Assembly: GCA_041652335.1 (NCBI GenBank)
Contig: JBAZHL010000006.1
Span: forward strand, 1-29,687
Length of the DNA: 29,687 bases
Origin: 2-01-FULL-49-10 sp041652335
Lineage (GTDB): Bacteria > Patescibacteriota > Kazan-3B-28 > UBA10110
Direction of reading: 5' to 3'
Shown here: positions 7,490-13,520 of the stretch, in pieces
Position numbering within the stretch: the first letter of the stretch is position 1
Layout of the letters: each line of letters opens with the position of its first letter
Notes under the pieces: generated by a model
Told to the model about the DNA's origin: nothing
What the model saw: the letters and a program-made list of their open reading frames with translations, nothing else
The model's database searches: none
Translations under genes and position numbers: made by a program

Positions 7490-7517
7490 TAGAGGCTCTG
7501 GGAGCCCAAAATACCCC

Positions 7518-7546
7518 TTGACAAAAACTTAGCTTCAGGGTAGTAT
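7518..7546 (+). promoter_or_regulatory. Promoter of the M23 peptidase gene
   Basis: TTGACA (7518-7523), 17-nt spacer, TAGTAT (7541-7546). The predicted start is near 7552, about 160 nt before the ATG at 7715. Confidence 0.85.
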
Positions 7547-7551
7547 ATGAA

Positions 7552-7718
7552 CGGTTTCCAGAACGTACGGAAACCTTTTTGGTAGGGATAAAACACACAT
7601 CCTTAGCCGTAAAACTTGAGGATTACTATTAGTACCTCGCCTAAAATTAAGCATAGTCTCCCCCCTCATCATGATCCGCCCCGGCGGACCATCACTAAAA
7701 AGGGGGTTTTAGCTATGC
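7552..7718 (+). promoter_or_regulatory. Folded leader RNA masking the SD and start codon of the M23 gene
   Basis: Four consecutive hairpins can be read. (1) GGTTTCC (7553-7559) with GGAAACC (7569-7575), followed by TTTTT, an attenuator-like terminator. (2) GGTAGGGAT (7581-7589) with ATCCTTAGCC (7599-7608), one bulged G. (3) GAGG (7618-7621) with CCTC (7635-7638), around TAC/GTA pairs. (4) Five C of 7660-7665 with GGGGG (7702-7706), which is the SD, enclosing TCCGC (7675-7679) with GCGGA (7684-7688). The fourth can be extended by GCATAG (7651-7656) pairing with CTATGC (7713-7718), which covers the AUG. No known riboswitch class is recognised. Confidence 0.6.
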
Positions 7719-8833
7719 TCCAGAAGATAGCCAAAAGAGGGCAGGGTCTAAAAAGTATCAAGCTAACCAGCCGCTCGATCACCCGCAGCTTTGATCCGCG
7801 TAAGACTGCCCGATCATTTAGCGAATATGGTAAACATTGGGGGTTAGTGGCTCTGTCGGTGATCGTGGTCTTTAGCAGTATTCGTATAAGCGCCCCAGCC
7901 GGAACCGGGGGCGCGGCTAACAATAACGTGCACTACCGGACTATTGCCGAGATCGCTTCCGCCGCCACTTTGGCCGAACTGGGCAATCCCCTCTACAGTA
8001 ACGAGGAGTACACCACTAACGTTGATGCCAGCGGGGAATACCTGTTTAAAACAGTTCAAACCGAGACGATCATCAGCCGGAGCAGTCGGAACGAAACGAT
8101 CAAATACATCGTTCGCGAGGGAGAATCGGTCGGAAGTTTGGCCAACGACTTTGGTATCACCGCCTTAACTCTCAAATATGCTAACGGGTTATCCAGTAAT
8201 TCACTCAAGGTAGGACAAGAGCTAAAAATTCCCCCGATCGACGGTCTGTATGCCACCGTTAAGCGTAATGATACCTTAAGCAGTATTGCTAATCGCTACC
8301 ACATAAAGGTCGACGATATCGTCAAATATAACGGACTAACTTCCGGTGACCCGATCTTTGCCGGCCAGGAGCTCCTGATCCCTGGTGCCATTATGCCAAA
8401 AGCTACTGCCTCGACTTCCAGTGGCAGCAAGGTTACTGTCCCCGGATTTAACCCCACCACCTACTCTGGCCGATTTACCTGGCCCACTGAGGCACCAACC
8501 CACTACATCTCTCAAGGCTATCGTAGCGGACACCGCGCTGTCGACCTTAACCGTCTTAATGGTTGGGGTATCTACGCATCAGCTCCCGGTGTGGTTCAGA
8601 TCCAGAAGAGTCGTTGGGGCTACGGGAATCTGATCATCATTAACCACGGTGATGGTTGGAGTACCTATTATGCTCACTTAAGCGAATTCAAGGTATCCGC
8701 CGGCCAATACGTTCAACAGGGACAGTTGATCGGGATTATGGGCTCCACCGGTCGCTCAACCGGACCTCATTTACACTTTGAGATTCGCCAAAACGATACC
8801 CCCCTCAACCCACTAAACTATCTGCCCCGATGA
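7715..8833 (+). CDS. Peptidoglycan hydrolase: two LysM repeats and an M23 peptidase domain
   Basis: The product is 372 residues. The ATG at 7715 is chosen for AGGGGG 8 nt upstream; the frame is open back to a TTG at 7616, but that part is the folded leader. One membrane anchor (about residues 43-60) is followed by LysM 1 (about 130-174), LysM 2 (about 179-224), a Ser/Thr linker and an M23 domain (about 255-370). Zinc ligands H273 and D277 (HRAVD) and H354 (HLHFE) are present, with catalytic H321. M23 enzymes cut peptide cross-links in peptidoglycan, and LysM binds the glycan. The stop overlaps the next gene (ATGA), so the two are coupled. Confidence 0.95.
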   Translation: MLQKIAKRGQGLKSIKLTSRSITRSFDPRKTARSFSEYGKHWGLVALSVIVVFSSIRISAPAGTGGAANNNVHYRTIAEIASAATLAELGNPLYSNEEYTTNVDASGEYLFKTVQTETIISRSSRNETIKYIVREGESVGSLANDFGITALTLKYANGLSSNSLKVGQELKIPPIDGLYATVKRNDTLSSIANRYHIKVDDIVKYNGLTSGDPIFAGQELLIPGAIMPKATASTSSGSKVTVPGFNPTTYSGRFTWPTEAPTHYISQGYRSGHRAVDLNRLNGWGIYASAPGVVQIQKSRWGYGNLIIINHGDGWSTYYAHLSEFKVSAGQYVQQGQLIGIMGSTGRSTGPHLHFEIRQNDTPLNPLNYLPR

Positions 8834-9333
8834 TCGTGACAATTCTATTGTCGCTCTGGGCATCACCAATTTTCATCATCGAAACCATCGGGGCATTACT
8901 GCTCTGGGCTTTTAACCAAATCAAGCCAATAAAAGTTTACACTCACCCCAAACTCCCCTACGCCTGGGCATGGCTATTTTATGTTCGACCTAATACCCTC
9001 TTGCAAAAATATATGGACGCACGCGGATGGAAAGGATGGAGCCGTGGCAACATCGTTGTTGTCCGCGAGGATACCCTCGTTGCTCGTCCCGCAATTCCCC
9101 TCCACGAGCTCCGTCATGTTTGGCAGATTATGGTATTGGGAATCTTCAAGCCGATTATATCCATCCCCACCACTTGGGCGTACCACATTCGCTATGGCGC
9201 CAAGCTGGGCTACTGGCTGAATCCTTTTGAGCAAGACTGTTATCGTTTTTCCGGCGAATCCGAACTAATGAATCGGCGAATTAAAGAATTGCAATGCCCC
9301 CGCCATCGGAGCCCGAGCGTCCCAAATCGATAA
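8830..9333 (+). CDS. Small membrane-anchored HExxH protein, putative zinc metalloprotease
   Basis: The product is 167 residues. An N-terminal hydrophobic helix (about 3-28) is followed by a compact domain with HELRH at 92-96 (HExxH) and, 38 residues later, NPFEQD with E134. The spacing and the NPFE context fit a gluzincin third ligand (H92, H96, E134). It starts inside the stop of the M23/LysM gene (ATGA overlap), so translation is coupled and a shared role in wall or envelope maturation is likely. The last residues (PRHRSPSVPNR) look unstructured, and the stop codon lies in the 5' arm of a structured repeat, so the C-terminus may have been rewritten by repeat insertion. The family was recognised by motif only. 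Confidence 0.65.
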   Translation: MIVTILLSLWASPIFIIETIGALLLWAFNQIKPIKVYTHPKLPYAWAWLFYVRPNTLLQKYMDARGWKGWSRGNIVVVREDTLVARPAIPLHELRHVWQIMVLGIFKPIISIPTTWAYHIRYGAKLGYWLNPFEQDCYRFSGESELMNRRIKELQCPRHRSPSVPNR

Positions 9334-9475
9334 AATTAGCACTGCCGAAGCTGTTGTTTGAGTCCGTCAGCTGACGGACGAGTTCAGCGAAAGGCGGAAA
9401 GCTATATTTTATCTGATGAGGAGCGAGAGCGACTGGCGGAAGATTTTGGTTACTTTTCTCGGAAAAGTAACAGAA
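9329..9475 (+). repeat. Structured interspersed repeat, copy 1
   Basis: The element folds from outside in: GATAAAATTAGC (9329-9340) with GCTATATTTTATC (9401-9413); GCTG (9350-9353) with CAGC (9385-9388); and an 18-nt perfect palindrome at 9362-9379. A 46-nt 3' core (9430-9475) is identical to 10365-10410 and contains GTTACTTTT-ctcgg-AAAAGTAAC. Conserved bases at the inner loop are TTGTYTGA and GAGTT. The stems differ from copy 2 in sequence but not in arrangement. Confidence 0.75.
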
Positions 9476-9522
9476 AGAATTTGGGCGAGCAAAATGGTAG
9501 CTAAAATATATTCATTTTATGC

Positions 9523-9549
9523 CTGGATTCCCGCCTACGCGGGAATGAC
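9523..9549. repeat. Short palindromic repeat, copy 1
   Basis: ATTCCCGC and GCGGGAAT form a hairpin around CTAC, flanked by CTGG and GAC. The same 27-nt unit with one base changed is at 25317-25343. It resembles REP-type intergenic palindromes. Confidence 0.8.
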
Positions 9550-9605
9550 GATTGCAAATTGGGACGACAAAAGATGAGAGCGTCGGATCAAGTCTGAGGT
9601 GACAA

Positions 9606-10139
9606 TTAGAACAACTTATTGAACCACCGTGTCCAGCTCGACAATGTCGACGAGGCTGCCGTTGGAGCTGCTACATTACCGCTCGGATCACAACCCAGGG
9701 CAGTCATCGTCTGTTGGATCAGCTTAATATAGTAGTCGACCCAAAAATCAATTAGGTTTTGATAATCTCCACCCGTAGCAATAATCCGTTCACGCAGAGC
9801 TTCCAGTTTCTTTACCACCCCCGCCATACATTTGCACTTGGCCTTCAAGTCTGACATAACATAGCAACGATTGTATTCCTCGTGGTAAAGTCGGCTCGCC
9901 TCATCAATAAATCCTTGGCTCTCGGCGCTTCGGTTGGCTGCGGTAGAGGACTTATTAGTTGTCTGCGGCGTATTAACGGTAGTTCTCCTGGCCGCCTCAG
10001 ACGGATTTACAAAATAATCCTTGCCAGCCATAACTAACCCAATCAATATCGCCAAGGCCACCAGTACGGCTGGCCAGTTTTGTTGTGAAAATTTGTTTTT
10101 AGCCCTACTTGATTTTTTGCTTTTCGCTTTAGTCCCCAT
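9606..10139 (-). CDS. Small single-pass membrane protein with four conserved-looking cysteines
   Basis: The product is 177 residues. A Lys/Ser-rich basic tail (1-19) precedes one membrane helix (about 22-40), a Thr/Asn-rich linker and a helical external domain. That domain holds C92, C102, C104 and C150, which could form two disulfides. No domain is recognised. It is the only gene between two direct copies of the structured repeat and has no clear SD. It may be exported and disulfide-bonded, but its function is unknown. Confidence 0.7.
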   Translation of the reverse strand: MGTKAKSKKSSRAKNKFSQQNWPAVLVALAILIGLVMAGKDYFVNPSEAARRTTVNTPQTTNKSSTAANRSAESQGFIDEASRLYHEEYNRCYVMSDLKAKCKCMAGVVKKLEALRERIIATGGDYQNLIDFWVDYYIKLIQQTMTALGCDPSGNVAAPTAASSTLSSWTRWFNKLF

Positions 10140-10259
10140 GATCTTTTGTCGTGTTTAAAACAACTCATCTACAGTTTATCACGGCTATCAAAAGCCGGGC
10201 GAGCTCGTCCCCAAAGTTGAGGGCTGGCGTTTGCCCCGCCATTGGAGGAGGAGCGTCCT

Positions 10260-10410
10260 CAATTGAGCTAAATCCTGGTTGGGCGGAGCTGTTGTCTGAG
10301 GAGGGGTGGAACCCCGACGAGTTCAGCGAGAGCACCCAGGGATTTAGCCAATTGATAGTTCCGACGACTGGCGGAAGATTTTGGTTACTTTTCTCGGAAA
10401 AGTAACAGAA
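10260..10410 (+). repeat. Structured interspersed repeat, copy 2
   Basis: Same plan as 9329-9475. The outer stem is formed by 10260-10281 with 10333-10354 (both ends read CAATTG, with GCTAAATCC pairing GGATTTAGC). GCTG (10288-10291) pairs with CAGC (10324-10327), and the apical hairpin is GGGGT (10303-10307) with ACCCC (10311-10315). The identical 46-nt core is at 10365-10410. It fills most of the 308-nt gap before the recombinase gene. An open frame across it (10151-10405) is judged to be repeat sequence, not a gene. Confidence 0.75.
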
Positions 10411-10447
10411 TAAAAATGGTAAGAAATTTATGTCGTACAATATTAGT

Positions 10448-11356
10448 ATGGCTACCCTATCAAACCTGATCGACGATTTTCTTGACTATACTGAGATCGA
10501 GAAACATCGCAGTAACAGAACGCGCGATAACTACGCTCACTATTTAGGGCGATTTGCCGAGTTCGCTGGCGACCATATTACTCCCGCCAAGATCACCCTC
10601 CCGCTGGTGCGACAATATCGGCTATTTCTCAATCGCTTTAAAGATGAGTCCGGTCAGGCGCTTAAGCCAATCACCCAAAACTATCACATCATCGCGCTAC
10701 GAGCCTTCCTAAAATTTCTCGCCAAGCAGGACATTAATACCTTGGCGGCCGAGAAGATTGAGTTGAGCAAAACTTCTGAGCGGCACATTGATTTTCTCTC
10801 GCCCGAAGAGTTAGAACAGATATTTGCCGCCGTACCGGGCACTGACCAAATCGAAGACCTACGAGATTTAACCATCTTGATTACTTTATTCTCTACCGGC
10901 TTACGCGTGTCCGAACTAACCAATCTTAAACGCAAAGATATCGATCTTAAGCGCGGCGAATTTATGGTTCGTGGAAAAGGCGATAAACCACGGGTGGTGT
11001 TTTTATCAGCAGATGCCAAGGATCTATTAGATAAATATTTTACCAAGCGAACCGACAACGCCGAGGCGGCCTTTGTCGCCCAAAAAGGACCAAGCAAACA
11101 TACGGCCCTCACCCCCAGAAGTATTCAGCGCATTGTGGAGAAATATACCAAAGCGGCGGGCATCGTTAAAAAAGTAACCCCTCACGTGTTACGTCACTCG
11201 TTCGCTACCGACCTGCTAATTAACGGCGCCGATATCCGCTCCGTCCAAACTATGCTCGGCCACTCCTCTATTACTACCACCCAGATCTACACCCATCTCA
11301 CCAACCCTCAGTTGAAGCAGGTACACCAAACCTTCCACAACCGCCGGAAGAAGTAA
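10448..11356 (+). CDS. Tyrosine recombinase of the XerC/XerD type
   Basis: The product is 302 residues from the ATG at 10448. An ATG at 10430 is in frame, but TACAAT (10436-10441) lies exactly 6 nt before 10448, and the family usually begins close to this point. The N-terminal SAM-like domain (about 1-95) binds the core site. The catalytic domain holds R153 (TGLRVSEL), K177 (GKGDKPR), H246 and R249 (HVLRH), H272 (LGHSS) and the nucleophile Y281 (QIYTHL). Full length and complete residues suggest the housekeeping enzyme that resolves chromosome dimers at dif. An element-borne integrase is less likely, though structured repeats lie immediately upstream. Confidence 0.92.
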   Translation: MATLSNLIDDFLDYTEIEKHRSNRTRDNYAHYLGRFAEFAGDHITPAKITLPLVRQYRLFLNRFKDESGQALKPITQNYHIIALRAFLKFLAKQDINTLAAEKIELSKTSERHIDFLSPEELEQIFAAVPGTDQIEDLRDLTILITLFSTGLRVSELTNLKRKDIDLKRGEFMVRGKGDKPRVVFLSADAKDLLDKYFTKRTDNAEAAFVAQKGPSKHTALTPRSIQRIVEKYTKAAGIVKKVTPHVLRHSFATDLLINGADIRSVQTMLGHSSITTTQIYTHLTNPQLKQVHQTFHNRRKK

Positions 11357-11358
11357 TA

Positions 11359-12084
11359 TTACTCCAAAAATCCAGAAGTCACTTCTGCCAAGAATTCTTT
11401 GGATTTAAGGTTTCGATCAATGATCTGCTCCATAAATCCCGCCCCGATCTGGGCTACCTTTGGTAAAACCCGTTTAGGGATATCCCCGCTTATCAATCGC
11501 AATTCCGATAGCTCTTCGGCGGTAACCGGCAGTGAAGTTGGATCACTATTGCGATGCTGCATATCCAACACTCCACCCAGGTCAAAACTAAACCAGCCTT
11601 CCTCGACCGGCGTTCTACACTCCACGCAATGGTTTAATTCGGGCCGAAATCCCAAACTGGTCAAAAGATTTACCTCAAACCAACTTTTTATCGCATCAAG
11701 ATTGCCCGATTGGCTGATCGCCTTAAGCGCTCGATAAACAATTTCAAACGCCCTGCTGCTTTCTTGCGTCTCCTCAATCAATTTATCCACCGTCTCAGCA
11801 ATGTAATAAGCAGTGGCGACACTTCGCAAGCTCTGTCCGACACCAACTAAACTATCAATGGTGTAGGCGCCGGCCACTAAATCCAAATTCCGGCCTTCCG
11901 CCAACAGATACTCGTTGTAACGGAACAACTCCAAAAAACCACCCAGCTTCGCTTTGGGCTTACGCACCCCCTTGGCCACTACTCGGACCTTCCCCCGATC
12001 TTCCGTCAGGATTGTTAGGATCCGATCAGCTTCTCCCAGATTGATCCGCTTGATGATAATCCCCTTGGTTTTGATAGTCGCCAT
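11359..12084 (-). CDS. recO: DNA repair protein RecO
   Basis: The product is 241 residues, the usual length. An N-terminal OB fold begins KTKGIIIKRINLGEADRILT, a typical RecO opening, followed by a helical C-terminal domain. RecO anneals single strands and loads RecA with RecR. The zinc site looks partial: C153 and C156 (HCVEC) are present, but where many homologs have a second CxxC after GGVL this one reads DMQH. A -10-like TAAGAT (minus strand, 12091-12096) lies 6 nt before the ATG, suggesting a leaderless mRNA, although GAGG also lies close to the start. It converges with the recombinase gene, with 2 nt between the stops. Confidence 0.93.
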   Translation of the reverse strand: MATIKTKGIIIKRINLGEADRILTILTEDRGKVRVVAKGVRKPKAKLGGFLELFRYNEYLLAEGRNLDLVAGAYTIDSLVGVGQSLRSVATAYYIAETVDKLIEETQESSRAFEIVYRALKAISQSGNLDAIKSWFEVNLLTSLGFRPELNHCVECRTPVEEGWFSFDLGGVLDMQHRNSDPTSLPVTAEELSELRLISGDIPKRVLPKVAQIGAGFMEQIIDRNLKSKEFLAEVTSGFLE

Positions 12085-12182
12085 GCCCTCATCTTATCAA
12101 AAACGGGCTCTCGAATTGCCAAAACCCCTGATAGTTGGTATTTTACGAGGTGTATCCCTGTTATGGGATACGCCGCTAACTT

Positions 12183-12257
12183 GGGTGCGTAGTTCAGTGG
12201 TAGAACGCTGTCCTGATAAGACAGAAGTCGAAGGTTCGACTCCTTCCGCACCCACCA
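12183..12257 (+). tRNA. tRNA-Ile (GAT anticodon)
   Basis: Acceptor GGGTGCG pairs with CGCACCC. The anticodon stem CTGTC/GACAG encloses loop CTGATAA (anticodon GAT), and the T arm is GAAGG-TTCGACT-CCTTC. Discriminator A and CCA are encoded. All arms pair. Confidence 0.96.
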
Positions 12258-12273
12258 GTTGCACTCTATACCT

Positions 12274-12279
12274 TATAAT
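12274..12279 (+). promoter_or_regulatory. -10 box of a likely leaderless gene
   Basis: A perfect TATAAT ends 6 nt before the ATG at 12286, so transcription would start at or next to the start codon. No -35 is recognisable; the expected place is the tRNA-Ile 3' end. Confidence 0.55.
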
Positions 12280-12285
12280 GTCGTT

Positions 12286-12498
12286 ATGAGGTTTTTCTTC
12301 TTTATCTTAGGAGCATTTGGGGGTACGCTATACGTCATCTATCACCGAAAGATCACCGAGATGGTTGGTCTTAAGATCGGCTGGGCTGAGAAATATTTAG
12401 GGACCGGCGGCACCTATACCGCCCACCTATTATTTGGTCTCGCCGCCATCATCTTAGGCTTCCTAATCGGTTTCGGTTGGATCCCCTTACCTTTCTAA
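12286..12498 (+). CDS. Small two-helix membrane protein
   Basis: The product is 70 residues: MRFFFFILGAFGG opens a first membrane helix (about 2-17), followed by a cytoplasmic or external loop with KITEMVGLKIGWAEKYLG and a second helix (about 48-67). The ATG at 12286 is chosen because the -10 box lies 6 nt before it; a TTG at 12259 would start inside the promoter. It lies between two tRNA genes. Function unknown. Confidence 0.7.
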   Translation: MRFFFFILGAFGGTLYVIYHRKITEMVGLKIGWAEKYLGTGGTYTAHLLFGLAAIILGFLIGFGWIPLPF

Positions 12499-12520
12499 TT
12501 TTGGCCTGCCCGCTAAATAG

Positions 12521-12596
12521 GGGCCCGTAGTTCATCTGGTAGAACATCGCATTTGCAATGCGGAGGTAGGCGGTTCGAGCCCGCCCGGGTCCACCA
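12521..12596 (+). tRNA. tRNA-Ala (TGC anticodon)
   Basis: Acceptor GGGCCCG pairs with CGGGTCC and includes G3-U70, the alanine identity pair. The anticodon loop TTTGCAA gives TGC, and the T arm is GGCGG-TTCGAGC-CCGCC. Discriminator A and CCA are encoded. Confidence 0.96.
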
Positions 12597-12632
12597 TAAC
12601 GAAACTAAGCCACAGGGCTCTGTTTTGTTATG
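12595..12632 (+). terminator. Hairpin immediately after tRNA-Ala
   Basis: CATAACGAAAC (12595-12605) pairs with GTTTTGTTATG (12622-12632) over 11 bp with one G-U. Inside, AGCC (12608-12611) pairs with GGCT (12616-12619), followed by CTGTTTTG. It probably ends the tRNA transcript. Its AGCC-ACAG-GGCT core resembles the hairpin at 1044-1056. Confidence 0.55.
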
Positions 12633-12689
12633 ATTAATACGAAGGGCGAGAAGTTTATACCCGACTTATAAAATATATATGGGAGGGTA

Positions 12690-12708
12690 AGCCCGCCCGG
12701 GTCCACCA
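12690..12708 (+). repeat. Duplicated 3' end of tRNA-Ala (att-like direct repeat)
   Basis: These 19 nt are identical to 12578-12596, from inside the T loop to the CCA of tRNA-Ala. The rest of the tRNA is not repeated. A tRNA 3' end repeated downstream is the classical footprint of site-specific integration, but only 93 nt with no gene lie between the copies. Confidence 0.8.
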
Positions 12709-12719
12709 ACAGATCAACC

Positions 12720-13142
12720 ATGCAGGATACCTATCAAACATTTCACGTCGGCATTAATATCTTGGTCGTTAAAGACGACCGGCTTCTGTTAGGCAAAAGA
12801 AAAAATGTATACGGCAACGGAACTTGGGGACTACCTGGTGGACATTTAGAAACCGGAGAGTCCTTAAAAGATGCGGCAGCCCGTGAGTTATCGGAAGAAA
12901 CCGACCTTCAGGTTAAGTCTTTCGATTTTTCTAACATCGTTAACGATCGAAGCGGTGGCCAACATCGTCTCCAAATTGGGTTTGCGGCCCACCAAGTAAC
13001 CGGCACGCCTATTGTCAAAGAACCCGAGCGATGCGCAGAATGGAGATGGTTTAAACTCAATGAGCTCCCATCTGATCTATTTCCCCCACACATTAAACAA
13101 ATAGAGAATTTCCTTCAAAAAAACTATTTTATAGACGCGTAA
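12720..13142 (+). CDS. Nudix hydrolase
   Basis: The product is 140 residues. The Nudix box reads GHLETGE, SLKDAAA, RELSEETDL, matching GX5EX7REUXEEXGU except that D replaces the Gly of XG. The catalytic RE and EE are intact. TWGLPGGHLE and the NVYGNGTW lead-in resemble MutT-like enzymes that clean or recycle nucleotides; the substrate cannot be told. The start codon lies 11 nt after the duplicated tRNA-Ala end and has no SD within reach. The Nudix fold begins at residue 8, so the start is well constrained. Confidence 0.93.
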   Translation: MQDTYQTFHVGINILVVKDDRLLLGKRKNVYGNGTWGLPGGHLETGESLKDAAARELSEETDLQVKSFDFSNIVNDRSGGQHRLQIGFAAHQVTGTPIVKEPERCAEWRWFKLNELPSDLFPPHIKQIENFLQKNYFIDA

Positions 13143-13152
13143 TAAAAATGCT

Positions 13153-13491
13153 ATGGGAAAATTGATGTACTTTTTACCCCGGGTCATGTCGATCGTTATC
13201 GTCGGCTTCTTGGCACTGTTTATCTTAGAGGGGTTTGACCCCAGCTTCAGTTGGCAAAGTGGGTTAGCTCACGCGATATTGGCGCTCATAGTCCTAATAG
13301 TTACCATCATCGCCTATAAGTGGCCAAACATCGGCGGCTGGTTTTTTGTGGTAGCCGGAATTATGCCGATCTATGAGGTGATTAAATCGTCCGACTCCTC
13401 CTCGCTCTGGAGCCAACTGCTCATTGGTATCGTCCCGATACTAACTGGCGTTCTATTCCTGATCGAAGGCTTCAAAAAACCCAAGAAGTAG
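13153..13491 (+). CDS. Small four-helix membrane protein
   Basis: The product is 112 residues, with about four hydrophobic helices (near 6-25, 37-54, 60-76 and 84-106) and a basic C-terminus KKPKK. The gene follows the Nudix gene by 10 nt, so the two may be co-transcribed. An alternative ATG at 13165 removes four residues. No family or function is recognised. Confidence 0.7.
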   Translation: MGKLMYFLPRVMSIVIVGFLALFILEGFDPSFSWQSGLAHAILALIVLIVTIIAYKWPNIGGWFFVVAGIMPIYEVIKSSDSSSLWSQLLIGIVPILTGVLFLIEGFKKPKK

Positions 13492-13520
13492 CTCTTGGAT
13501 TTATTAGCAAGGCTAAAACT

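Noticed and set aside
7494..7506. GGCTC-TGG-GAGCC hairpin after the Ig-like gene, with GGCTCTGGGAGC repeated in the promoter spacer at 20290.
   Set aside because: No T-run follows it, so it is not a terminator, and one 12-nt match is not enough to call an operator.
10151..10405. An 84-codon open frame before the recombinase.
   Set aside because: It runs through the structured repeat, and the same 46-nt core occurs elsewhere outside any gene.
12015..12251. Minus-strand open frame across tRNA-Ile with an RKESNLRLL-type product.
   Set aside because: This is the familiar false translation of a tRNA gene on the opposite strand.
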